A stretch of 64,000 nt of DNA from DASSFZ01 sp035283185 (GTDB taxonomy: Bacteria > Chloroflexota > Anaerolineae > Fen-1058): NCBI GenBank assembly GCA_035283185.1, contig DATEUJ010000169.1, positions 1-64,000 on the forward strand, given 5' to 3'. Position 1 is the stretch's first letter. Each line of letters opens with the position of its first letter. The notes below the pieces were generated by a model. That model ran no database searches and was not told the origin of the DNA. It saw only the letters and a list, made by a program, of their open reading frames with translations. A program made the position numbers and the translations under genes. This document shows, one piece after another, positions 8,142 to 16,900 of the stretch.

Positions 8142-8675
8142 TCAGGCCGCCGCCGACACGGCGACGAAGTCGAAGAACAGATTCACCTGATCCTCCGTCG
8201 CCAGGAAAGCGAGTTGGATCGGCCCCGCGCCGAAGTCGGACATCAGGATCTCGGTCGATGCCGTGCCGACGATGCGATCGCCGTCCAGGGTCAGCGTCAC
8301 ATTCCACGTCACGCTGCGCGTCGTCTCTTTCACCGTCAGATCGCCGGTCATGGTGAACGACACGCTCTCGCCCTCGGCAATCTGCGCCGGCAGCCCGTCG
8401 ATCGATTGCGGCGTGAACGTCGCCAGCGGATACTGGGCCGACTGCAGCGCATTGTTGCGGATAAAGTTGTCGCGGCGCGATTCGTCGGACGTGAACTGGC
8501 TGACGTCGATGACGATGTCGCCGATCTGAGTGTTCGACGGCTGAGCGAAATCGATCAGCAGCTCCCCGGCGATGGCCTGCGTCGTTCCGACCGCAACGGC
8601 GAAGCGATTATCCTGAAAGAACGTCTCGCTTACTTCGTACAGCACGGCTGCACCGATTAAGATCAGTCTCTTCAT
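8142..8675 (-). CDS. YceI-like family protein with shortened N-terminus
   Basis: YceI proteins are lipocalin-like beta barrels that bind isoprenoid-type lipids, normally exported. The 177 residues include YEVSETFFQDNRFAVAVGTT, the DIVIDVSQFTSDESRRDNFIRN block and FTMTGDLTVKE. The start is secure (AGGAGAGG before ATG 8675). However MKRLILIGAAVL joins the barrel core directly, so the end of the signal peptide and the first strand usually seen in the family appear to be missing, perhaps by internal deletion. The gene sits two bases after the stop of the upstream membrane protein and is co-transcribed with it. Confidence 0.82.
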   Translation of the reverse strand: MKRLILIGAAVLYEVSETFFQDNRFAVAVGTTQAIAGELLIDFAQPSNTQIGDIVIDVSQFTSDESRRDNFIRNNALQSAQYPLATFTPQSIDGLPAQIAEGESVSFTMTGDLTVKETTRSVTWNVTLTLDGDRIVGTASTEILMSDFGAGPIQLAFLATEDQVNLFFDFVAVSAAA

Positions 8676-8677
8676 GT

Positions 8678-9265
8678 CTACCCTCTCCTTGACTTGGATG
8701 ACTCTGCATAGAGTCTTTCGGGTTTCAGTATGCCAGTCGCCTGTGGAGGAGTTATGGAGAGGCGATGAGAGTTGGATAAGCGGTCAGCTCGAATTTTGGG
8801 TGTCCGAGCGATCCATGCCCCGAGCACCAGCCCATACACCAGGTGCGCAACCAGAAACGACGGCACGTCCACGGCATCGACCATGACCGGATTCAGCAGT
8901 GGCAGGGCCATCAGGCCGGCCAGCGACCAGAGCAGCGTGCCGATTGGCAGCGACCAGAGGACCGGCGAGCCGGGCAGGGTCGGCAGCAACAGGGCGAAGA
9001 CGAATCCCAGCCCCATCGAAATCGCGGCGTGCAGGAAAAGCCCGCCGGTCAGGGCGGCCGCGTTGAGCTGAGTGAGCGTCTCAAGCGGCGCGCCGAAAGC
9101 GACCGCGACGGCGATCATCGCCAGGCCGCCGAGTGCGCCCCCGATCAAACCGGCGCGGTAGGGATATACCAGGGCCGGCCCCCGATGGAACCAATCGGGG
9201 GCCGGCACAGATTCTTCCACCGGTGTCGATGATGACTGCAGCGACTTGTGATCGACGTGTAACAC
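8678..9265 (-). CDS. Conserved four-helix membrane protein
   Basis: No confident family name. The 195-residue product has a soluble N-terminus of about 45 residues and four hydrophobic segments (starting near AGLIGGALGGLAMIAVAVAF, LTGGLFLHAAISMGLGFVF, VLWSLPIGTLLWSLAGLMAL and FLVAHLVYGLVLGAWI). GTG 9265 is preferred because GGAGGTG lies five bases before it; the longer open frame upstream lacks a ribosome site. It overlaps in transcription with the YceI gene downstream and may act in the same envelope function. Confidence 0.75.
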   Translation of the reverse strand: MLHVDHKSLQSSSTPVEESVPAPDWFHRGPALVYPYRAGLIGGALGGLAMIAVAVAFGAPLETLTQLNAAALTGGLFLHAAISMGLGFVFALLLPTLPGSPVLWSLPIGTLLWSLAGLMALPLLNPVMVDAVDVPSFLVAHLVYGLVLGAWIARTPKIRADRLSNSHRLSITPPQATGILKPERLYAESSKSRRG

Positions 9266-9485
9266 GTTCCACCTCCGTGGCTTATTGCGCCTGCGTTCCT
9301 TCCGCCAGGCGAGCTCATAGAATGCCATCATAATGAGCCTGGGCTGTGGAGAAAATATGGAAAGAGGCTGAGAGTTGAGTAAGAGGGTAATCACCAGAAA
9401 TGCCGGGTGTTGCGGATACGCACCGCAGAGACTATGATCAGTGCGTGGTCTGACAATCGAAGAGGATGAATCAGGAGGGGAAACG

Positions 9486-10259
9486 ATGTATCAAACGGAT
9501 ATGTACGAAGGGATGCTGGCCGAAACCATCGTGCACCAGGGTCATCACGGCGAGGTCATCAATGCCTATTTCGCTCGACCCTTGGGCCAGGGGCCTTTCC
9601 CGGGTATGGTCGTGATCCACCACGCACCCGGCTGGGATGAATGGTACCGGGAGGCGACGCGCAAGTTCGCTCATCATGGCTATGCCACGATTTCTCCCAA
9701 TCTCTACTATCGTGCCGGACATGGGACTCCCGAGGATGTGGCAGCCAAGGTGCGTGCCGCCGGGGGTGTTCCGGACGACCAAGCCGTGGGCGATGTCGCG
9801 GGGGCAATGCAGTACCTGCGCGCGCTGCCCTATAGCAACAGCAGAGTTGGTGTTTTCGGCACTTGCTCAGGAGGCCGGCACGCTTACCTCGTCGCGTGTC
9901 GGGTGAAAGGCTCTGACGCGGCCGTGGACTGCTGGGGCGGGCGTGTGGTGATGGCCCAGGAAGATCTCACGCCCAGGCAACCCGTCGCCCCGATCGAGTA
10001 CACCCAAGACCTGTCCTGCCCGCTCTTGGGTCTCTTCGGCGCGGACGACCGAAACCCCACGCCAGAACAGGTCGCCCAACATGAGCAGGAACTCAAGAAG
10101 CACGGCAAGAGCTACGAGTTCCACATGTATCCTGGCGCGGGCCATGGCTTCTTCTACTATGACCGGCGGGACTATCGGCAGGCGCAGGCGGTAGACGGCT
10201 GGCAGAAGATATTCGCCTTCCTGGAAAAGTATCTCAGTACGCCGGCGAAGTCAGCATAG
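9486..10259 (+). CDS. Dienelactone hydrolase family protein
   Basis: Alpha/beta hydrolase of 257 residues. It has the cysteine-nucleophile elbow GTCSGG (Cys about 127), the acid in FGADDRNP (about 184) and the histidine in GAGHGFFYYDR (about 219), the dienelactone hydrolase triad. These enzymes open cyclic lactones in aromatic catabolism, though many homologues are of unknown substrate. AGGAGGGG precedes ATG 9486; the in-frame sequence upstream has no start with a ribosome site. A small DUF6295-like gene follows after 31 bases. Confidence 0.9.
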   Translation: MYQTDMYEGMLAETIVHQGHHGEVINAYFARPLGQGPFPGMVVIHHAPGWDEWYREATRKFAHHGYATISPNLYYRAGHGTPEDVAAKVRAAGGVPDDQAVGDVAGAMQYLRALPYSNSRVGVFGTCSGGRHAYLVACRVKGSDAAVDCWGGRVVMAQEDLTPRQPVAPIEYTQDLSCPLLGLFGADDRNPTPEQVAQHEQELKKHGKSYEFHMYPGAGHGFFYYDRRDYRQAQAVDGWQKIFAFLEKYLSTPAKSA

Positions 10260-10290
10260 CCGGCCGGTTGAGCCTCAAAGGAGTGCGAGG

Positions 10291-10584
10291 ATGTGCACGA
10301 TGATTGTCAAGCAAGTGGAGATCGAGGGGAGCGGCAAAGGGACAAGCGGTTGGTTCGGTCTGCGTCAGGCGAACGTGTCGTATGATCATCCCTTCCATGC
10401 GCCGCTGGAACATGCGCTGAATATCGACTTTGTGAATGAGGCGCAGGGGCCAGGCACCCGAGTCGCGGTGGAGCTCAGTGTGGAGTCGGCGCAAGCTCTG
10501 GTCAAGACTATCCTTTCGGTGTTGGACCGGGCTGAGGTGGGTGGATACCTAGAGAGATTAGCAGGCGTCGAACTTCGCCGATGA
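10291..10584 (+). CDS. Small protein of the DUF6295 type
   Basis: A 97-residue cytosolic protein starting MCTMIVKQVEIEGSGKG and carrying YDHPFHAPLEHALNIDFVNE, a strongly conserved block that I recall from DUF6295. No function is established. It follows the dienelactone hydrolase with a short gap and AAAGGAG before its ATG, so the two are probably co-transcribed. Confidence 0.7.
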   Translation: MCTMIVKQVEIEGSGKGTSGWFGLRQANVSYDHPFHAPLEHALNIDFVNEAQGPGTRVAVELSVESAQALVKTILSVLDRAEVGGYLERLAGVELRR

Positions 10585-10693
10585 AACGGTCAGGAGAAAG
10601 GCCGAGAGGCACATCGCCAACACGTACCTCAAGTCGACGCAAGCGCCGGTCGGCGTGAGGCCGACACTCAAAGCGTGGATGGAGCTAAACTGA
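10562..10693 (+). pseudogene. C-terminal fragment of a small gene partnering DUF3800
   Basis: A 43-codon open stretch between a TAG and a TGA, without any usual start codon, reads ...RRKAERHIANTYLKST then QAPVGVRPTLKAWMELN. Its stop is three bases before the DUF3800 start, the position of a coupled upstream partner gene. It overlaps the DUF6295 end in another frame. It looks like the tail of a lost small regulator- or antitoxin-like gene; identity is uncertain. Confidence 0.5.
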
Positions 10694-10696
10694 GCG

Positions 10697-11317
10697 ATGA
10701 TCACCCTGACCTTTGCCGGCGACGAGTCGGGCGATGTCAGCTTTGCTTTCGGGAAGGGTGCGTTGCGCTACTTCGTCGTGGCCGCGATCGCGACTGCCGA
10801 GCCTGACGGGCTGCGCCAACAACTGGCCGACCTGCGCCGGAGTTCTGCGCTTCCGCGAGATTACGAGTTTAAGTTCAACACGCTATCGTCACGCGCCTTG
10901 CGCCGCCGCGCCTTCGAGACACTGGCCGAAGCCGACTTCGAGGCATGGGCCGTCGTCGTGGACAAGACGACACTGCCCGATCCGTTTCGGGTGATGCGCG
11001 GGCTGGATTTCTATGTGTACTTCTTGACCGAACTGATCCAGTTGATCCCACCCACTGCGCGCGATGGGGCGACGCTGATTCTGGACGAGTTCGGATCGGC
11101 GGCGCGGCTACGGGCCGAGTTGCGGCGCTTCATGCAAGCGCGCGGCATTCCGCGACACTTCAAGCGCGTGCTGGCCAAGCGGTCGAGGAGCGAATCGCTG
11201 ATCCAGATCGCCGATCTGGTCGCGGGCGCGATCCTGCGCCGCGATACTGCGGACGAGGCAGGCGCTTACGAGATGATTGAATCGAAGTTGAAACGACTGC
11301 TGGAGTTTCGCGGATAA
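10697..11317 (+). CDS. DUF3800 domain-containing protein
   Basis: A 206-residue protein with the DUF3800 hallmarks: an acidic N-terminal motif (FAGDESGD, residues 6-13), a central acidic strand (GATLILDEFGS) and a C-terminal SLIQIADLVAGAILRR block. The fold is RNase H-like with conserved acidic residues, so a nuclease role is often proposed, but no activity is established. DUF3800 genes are frequent in defence islands, and this one opens the island here. The upstream partner survives only as a fragment. Confidence 0.8.
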   Translation: MITLTFAGDESGDVSFAFGKGALRYFVVAAIATAEPDGLRQQLADLRRSSALPRDYEFKFNTLSSRALRRRAFETLAEADFEAWAVVVDKTTLPDPFRVMRGLDFYVYFLTELIQLIPPTARDGATLILDEFGSAARLRAELRRFMQARGIPRHFKRVLAKRSRSESLIQIADLVAGAILRRDTADEAGAYEMIESKLKRLLEFRG

Positions 11318-11398
11318 CAGAACCCGCTCCGCTAGCCCAATCCTTCACAGGAGAAGGGGGCAGGCCGCCACAGTCGGCGACTTTTCGCGGAGCGGGAG

Positions 11399-11416
11399 AA
11401 GCCTCACGGCTTTTTT
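11399..11416 (+). terminator. Rho-independent terminator after DUF3800
   Basis: AAGCC-TCAC-GGCTT stem-loop followed by a T tract (11411-11416). A longer inverted repeat (CCCGCTCCGC near 11326 and GCGGAGCGGG near 11387) encloses the region before it. Confidence 0.65.
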
Positions 11417-11450
11417 ACTAACTTAATCTTATCACCATTTCGGGAGATGT

Positions 11451-11644
11451 CAATATGCCCACATCGCCGACATCCAGTCCATTCGCAACTTCAAATGGCT
11501 GGTCAAATACCTGCGTACGCGCCCGGATTGGCCGATCGACGAAGAGCAGGCCGACGACCTGACCTTCGGCTAAACGCCCGCCGAGCTGATGTTCATCTCG
11601 CCACCGGCGACGGGCGGACGCGGGTCGATTGACAGGACGCCACA
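11451..11644 (+). pseudogene. N-terminal remnant of an Eco57I-like type IIG restriction-modification gene
   Basis: In one frame the sequence reads IADIQSIRNFKWLVKYLR then TRPDWPIDEEQADDLTFG, followed by TAA at 11571 and TPAEL. This matches the start of Eco57I-type restriction-methyltransferases, whose conserved form continues DLTF-(acidic or G)-Y-TPEELG, so the TAA appears to replace a tyrosine codon. There is no start codon in frame and the homology ends shortly after. It is a dead gene. Confidence 0.65.
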
Positions 11645-11720
11645 ACCAGGTCGAGCCGTAACCGCCTGTCCGAGGGGCCTATTCAGGTCGTCGTGTTATG
11701 GGTTGCGCACGGCGGGCCTA

Positions 11721-11749
11721 TTGACCGTTACCCTATTCAAGAGTAAAAT
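11721..11749 (+). promoter_or_regulatory. Strong sigma70-type promoter upstream of the HEPN gene
   Basis: TTGACC (11721-11726), 17-base spacer, TAAAAT (11744-11749). Transcription would begin near 11756 and give a leader of about 245 bases before the ATG at 12001. Confidence 0.6.
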
Positions 11750-11853
11750 TGCGCCAGGCGCGAGATAAAAATGCGCCGCGATGTTGGGGGACATCCCGGG
11801 GGAATCATCGGCGCGAAGTCGGCTGAGGGTCGTCTGACATCGTACTCATTGAG

Positions 11854-11887
11854 AGCCGTCCGCGCGCTTGCGGTGTCGCGGACGGCT
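11854..11887 (+). promoter_or_regulatory. Stable leader hairpin upstream of the HEPN gene
   Basis: AGCCGTCCGCG and CGCGGACGGCT form an 11-bp perfect stem with a 12-base loop, followed by a moderately T-rich stretch. It lies in the leader and could act as an attenuator or terminator. Nothing else is recognised between 11645 and 12000. Confidence 0.45.
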
Positions 11888-12000
11888 CGATTCGTTGTGA
11901 TTTTCGCGTCGTGACTGGCGATCCAGGAGGAGCCAACCCGGCTCGCGGCGAGACCCATGAAGTAGGATCGATTGTTTGGCCAGATGGCGTCCGAATTAAC

Positions 12001-13305
12001 ATGAGCCTGAACGAGACACTTAAAGAGCTTTCAGCATTCATCAAAGAGATCGCGGCGAAGGGGAATCAACCAGTTCCCTCTAATCAGCCGACACTATGGT
12101 TCTCACATAGAGATCTGGGTGGACTGATTCTATGGGAGGACGAGGTTGTTCAGTATAAGAGATGTCTCGACGGTCTGTACAAGACGGTAGCGGCAACGGG
12201 ATACTTTAGCCGAAAAGCCGTCGAATCCTTACTTCAGGTAGCGGTTCTCAGGGCACTTGATGCAGTTAACGCATTTCCACACACTTCATTGGATCAGAGA
12301 CTCGGTGAATCGCTCAAGGAGCTTCAGGCTGCCCTCGCGACCAAGCCAAGTTTCTGGAGTGTCCATATCCGCGTGATAGGGCTTGCCCCAGCAGGACTTC
12401 CGGTTGACATCGGAAAGGTCAGGTTCTATCAGGCGGATGAGGAACGCATGAGTGAGTTGCTCGACAAAACCAATGTGATCATCGAGAGTGGAACGAACAC
12501 TCCAGAACAGAAGCATGCATTCAAAGAGGATTTCGCGAAGGAGTTGCGCGACCAGTTTGGAGGCAAAGTAATAGCGCGCGTCGATGCGGAGGCGGTTGAT
12601 CAGACTGCCGCCTATGATCAAGCGCTCCGAGAGTTACGGCTGACCCTGGATGTGGTCAACTTCTACGCCGACGTGATTCACCCCAGCGGGGATTGCGCGC
12701 ATGTTTTCCTTCCTGGCGAGGGAGATCGGCTCGTCGACTTGCAGCCAGCCTTCAAGGAAGGAGAGAGGCCAGAATTTGTAATTCGCCAGTCAGTGAGGGG
12801 CCCCCTGGCTGACCTGTCTCTAGCGGAAATGGACTCGGACAAGAGTGCGAAGCTTGGCTTCAGACGCGTCGCTGATATCTTGGCTAATGGACAGCGCAAT
12901 AGTTTCGAGGACCGAATCCTGTCGGCATTCCAGTGGGCTGGTCGAGCGACTATCGACGAAAGACGCGAGGAAGCCTTCCTGTTGTATGCCATCTCACTCG
13001 AGAGTCTGTTGCTGGGCAGCAAAGTAGAATCTGAGCTGACGTACCGACTGAGAATGCGTTGTGCGCACCTTCTTGGATTGACGTTTGAAGCAAAGCAAAG
13101 AATCCAGAGGCGTGTCTCCGAGCTTTATCGCACGCGATCGAAGATAGTGCACTCCGGCAGTGTGCAGGTCACTGATGCAGATTTGTCCATGATACGGTTC
13201 TACGCCAAGAACGCTCTCATAGCTGTGCTGACTGAACATCAATTCCAAAACAGCCGTAGCGAAGATGATTTCGATCAGTGGTTTGAGGAACGGCTTCTAG
13301 CCTGA
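12001..13305 (+). CDS. ApeA-like HEPN-domain protein
   Basis: A 434-residue protein whose C-terminus is a HEPN domain: AISLESLLLGSKVESELTYRL, then MRCAHLLG, and the R-x4-H motif RSKIVH (Arg about 379, His about 384) of metal-independent HEPN RNases. The preceding 280 residues are probably the sensing region. ApeA is an abortive-infection RNase, and this protein is similar in layout, so an antiviral role is inferred. ATG 12001 lacks a clear ribosome site; a GTG at 11911 is the alternative start. The region is visibly less GC-rich in codon choice than its neighbours, consistent with horizontal transfer. Confidence 0.75.
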   Translation: MSLNETLKELSAFIKEIAAKGNQPVPSNQPTLWFSHRDLGGLILWEDEVVQYKRCLDGLYKTVAATGYFSRKAVESLLQVAVLRALDAVNAFPHTSLDQRLGESLKELQAALATKPSFWSVHIRVIGLAPAGLPVDIGKVRFYQADEERMSELLDKTNVIIESGTNTPEQKHAFKEDFAKELRDQFGGKVIARVDAEAVDQTAAYDQALRELRLTLDVVNFYADVIHPSGDCAHVFLPGEGDRLVDLQPAFKEGERPEFVIRQSVRGPLADLSLAEMDSDKSAKLGFRRVADILANGQRNSFEDRILSAFQWAGRATIDERREEAFLLYAISLESLLLGSKVESELTYRLRMRCAHLLGLTFEAKQRIQRRVSELYRTRSKIVHSGSVQVTDADLSMIRFYAKNALIAVLTEHQFQNSRSEDDFDQWFEERLLA

Positions 13306-13329
13306 TATTGTCATCTCCTGCATCCTACG

Positions 13330-13506
13330 GCAGCACAGCGCGAGCTTGATAGCGATGCTATTCTGACTGAGAATTGGGATGGCGAAGCGCCATTGATGCT
13401 GCCCAGCGCCGACATTCAGGTGCAGGAAGCTGATCTGATCGGCGACCAGCGTAATTCAATCTTGCGCTATACCGGCTGTGATCAACTGGTGCATAGTGGG
13501 GTATGA
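13330..13506 (+). pseudogene. Unidentified C-terminal gene fragment
   Basis: An open frame with no start reads HPTAAQRELDSDAILTENWD, then GEAPLMLPSADIQVQEADLI and RNSILRYTGCDQLVHSGV before TGA. The composition is protein-like but no family was recognised. It lies between the HEPN gene and the HsdM remnant, where decayed pieces accumulate. Confidence 0.3.
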
Positions 13507-13532
13507 ACTCACATGGGTGAACAGTAACGACA

Positions 13533-13943
13533 ATGTCTAAAGGCAAGCGAACGGAAAAGACAAAAGGCAACAGCGCGAACCCCGGCTTCGTGGAGAAGCC
13601 GTGGGCTGCTGCTGACAAGCTGCGCGGCCACATGGACGCCGCCGAGTACAAGCACGTCGTCCTCGGCTCGATCTTCCTCAAGTACATCTCCGATGCCTTC
13701 GAGGTCAAGCCCGACGAACTCGCCGCGCAGAAGGCGGAAGGCGCCGACCCGGAATACCCCGACGCGTACCGCGCCACAAACATCTCCTGGATGCCGAAGG
13801 AAGCGCGCTGGACACGTCTCATAGCTAGCGCTCTGCAGCCCACCATCGGCAAGCTAGTCGATGACGCGATGAGCGCCATCGAGTGCGACAACCCCGCGCT
13901 TAAGGGGGCACCCCCCAGGGACTACTTGGAGGTAAGAAGATGA
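13533..13943 (+). pseudogene. N-terminal remnant of type I methyltransferase HsdM
   Basis: 136 codons. Residues 18-130 match the HsdM N-terminal helical domain: EKPWAAADKLRGHMDAAEYK, then HVVLGSIFLKYISDAFE and PTIGKLVDDAMSAIE. Full HsdM is about 500 residues with the NPPF methyltransferase domain; here homology stops at PPRDY and five unrelated codons lead to TGA. The stop overlaps the next gene by ATGA and GGAGGT precedes that start, so the remnant is still translated into gene A. It may be what is left of the methylation module once linked to the kinase operon. Confidence 0.85.
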
Positions 13944-16900
13944 GAGTAATGCTCTTCCCCTGTGGCCCGGCGGCAAATGAGAGTGAGCTGAAGGGTTTCG
14001 AGCATTTGAAGAGTCGGCTGCAATCTGAACCGGGCGATGCAGAGTGGATCCTGCTCACAAACCTAGCATTTTCCGTCACTCATCAGCTCCAGTCCGACGA
14101 AATCGACCTCGTCGCGATCGGACAATCTGGGGTTCGAGTGATTGAAATCAAACACTGGACAGCTCAACGGGTCGATGAAAATAAGATCAACGTGGAGAAT
14201 GAAGCCGATCGACTGACGAACAAGGCTCGCAAAGTTGGAACCACGCTCCGCCGCGTCGTCCCCGAACTTCCCCGCGTAGATGGTGCGATCCTACTCACTC
14301 AGGATCCATCCAAGGTAAAGCGGATTGCCAGCCAGGTAGTGCGCGGCGTCGGGTTTCACACGCTGAACGACTGGAAAGCCGCCATCGACTTTGATGCGCC
14401 GCGGGTGCTGTCGCCTCAACAAGTGAAGCGGCTGGCCAGCATCTTGCAGCCCCGAAGCGTGGTGGCCACCGACGGATCACTGAGGCGGCTGGCCGGGTAC
14501 GTCAACCTGGAACTCCAAACCCCCAAGGACCAGCGTTTCCACCGTATCTACAAGGGAAGCCACCCCGCACGGCGCGATCGGGTGGTGTTGCATCTCTACG
14601 ATTTGTCCGCCAGCGATGACAAAAACGCTGAAGCTAAGGCAAAGCGGGAGTTTGAAGCGCTGCACCGCTTGCAACTCCACCCCTGGGCGCCGCGGATTCT
14701 GGATTCCTATCAGGACGCCCCCGGATACGAAGGGGAGATGTTTTTCTTTACGGTCGTTGATCCGGCGGCGCCCTGCATCGAGGACCGAGCCACCGACATG
14801 ACATGGACGGCGAGCAGCCGGCTCGCATTCGCGCGAAATGTCGTTCGGGCCTTGGCCGAATTGCACCATGCAGGGACGGACGACGAACCCATCATCCATC
14901 GAAACCTCACTCCCCGAACGATCCTGGTCAAGCACGACAATTCGCCGATCCTCACGGGTTTTGAACGCACAAAAATCCCGTCCGAAATTAGTGTGGCTTC
15001 CAGCAGCCTGCCGGCGGGGCAGTACCTGGCCACGGTCGCACCCGAGGTTCAAGCACAAGGCTTGGCCGTCGCCGATCAGCGCTCGGATCTGTATTCGCTC
15101 TGCGCCTGTCTTAGCCATCTGTTCCAAAGCCGGGAGGATGATCTGAGCCGGCGAACGGCAGAGGTCTTCGAGCATGGTTTGGCCAGGGAACCAGATCAGC
15201 GTGGCACATTGCGAGATCTTGACGCGGCCCTCTCGGAACTGCTTGGCGAATCGGTCCCGCCACCGGCTCCACCACCAGCCCGATTCTGGACTGAGGATCA
15301 GGTCATTCGCTTCCGCGACCGCGACTATCGCATCATCTCACGCCTGGGTTCGGGCGGCGTGGGGACGACATTCAAGGTGGTGGAAATCGACCGAGCTACA
15401 AGAGAGGATCTGGGGACGTACGTGGCCAAGGTCGCCCACAACGGCGAGACGGGTCAGCGCGTTCTGAAGGCATACAGTCTTGTGCGATCTCATCTGCGGC
15501 ATACGGCACTGTCCACGATCTTCGAAGTGGCCAGGGAATGGCAGGAGAACGAGTTCATCGCATTGATGACGTGGATCTCCGGTGCACCGCTCGCTGAGTT
15601 CGCTGGCGTGTTCTCGCTGCTCGCGGAAGAGCAACAGGAAGCTTCGAGCGAGGCACTGGCCTTGCGGTGGTTACGCATCATCTGCGAGGCGCTCGATGTG
15701 CCCCATCGAAATGGCCTCATACACGGCGACGTCAGCCCTCGCAACCTAATCGTCTCAGGGAGCGACCTGGTGCTGACCGACTATGATTTCGTCCGCAAGA
15801 TTGGCGAGCCGATGGCAGCCCCGGGCACGGTTCTGTATTGCTCACCTTCGTATCAGGAAAAGCAGCTTGCTTCTCCTTCGGACGACATTTACGCACTGGC
15901 TGCAAGCTTCTTCCACATCATCTTCGAGAAGGAGCCGTTCCGCTACGGTGGAGAACTGGATAAGAAACGAGGCCTGAATTGGGAAGGCGTGAACCGCGAG
16001 GAATGCCAAACCCTGGCGGCATTCCTCGACAAGGCGACTCACCCCGACCCTCGGTTGCGGTTCGCCAACGTGGCAGAGGCGCTTGCCGCCTTGAAGGTAC
16101 AAGAACTAAGGGAAACAACGACACCGGTCGAAGAAGGTAAACCGGAACAGCCGCAGATATCCGCAGCCTTGAAGCAGACTGAACAGCAAGGCTCACAACC
16201 GGAATTGCGCGAACAGCGAGTGGAGTGGTTGCGGTCCCTCTTGCAGTCGTATCCCGGCTCACGCTGGGGCAACCGCGAAACGCGCGGGCTCGACACGGAG
16301 TTCGCCGCGCAAACCTATGTGGAAACCGTTCTGGAGGAGACACTGGTTCGCGACATCCGCGAGCGACGCGTCCGGCTTGTGATCCTTTGTGGAAATGCCG
16401 GTGACGGAAAGACCGCGCTGCTTCAGCACCTGGCGACCCGGCTTGGACTGGGGACACATCAGTCTTCCGAGCGAATCCTAGAAGGGTCTGTTCCCAATAG
16501 TTCATTAGTACGTATGAACCTGGATGGCTCCGCCTCGTGGCGGGGACGTTCGGCCGACGAGATCCTCGACAAGTTCCTGGCACCGTTCCAGGACGGGCCG
16601 CCGAATCAAGACATCGTCCATTTGCTGGCCATCAATGACGGCCGCTTGCTTGAGTGGGTCGAGGGATACAAGGGACGCCACGGAGGCAACGAAACACCGT
16701 TGGTCGCGGTGCTTTATAAATTGCTCCAGCAGGAGACCACCACGCAGGAATCACACATTCGGTTCATCAGCCTCAATCAGCGGTCACTTGTTGGAGGCAT
16801 CACGCCAGACCGGAAGCAAATCGAGGCCACTTTTCTGGGGCGTCTGATGGACCACCTATACGGTGGCGAACAAGCGGACAAGATTTGGTCGCCGTGCCAG

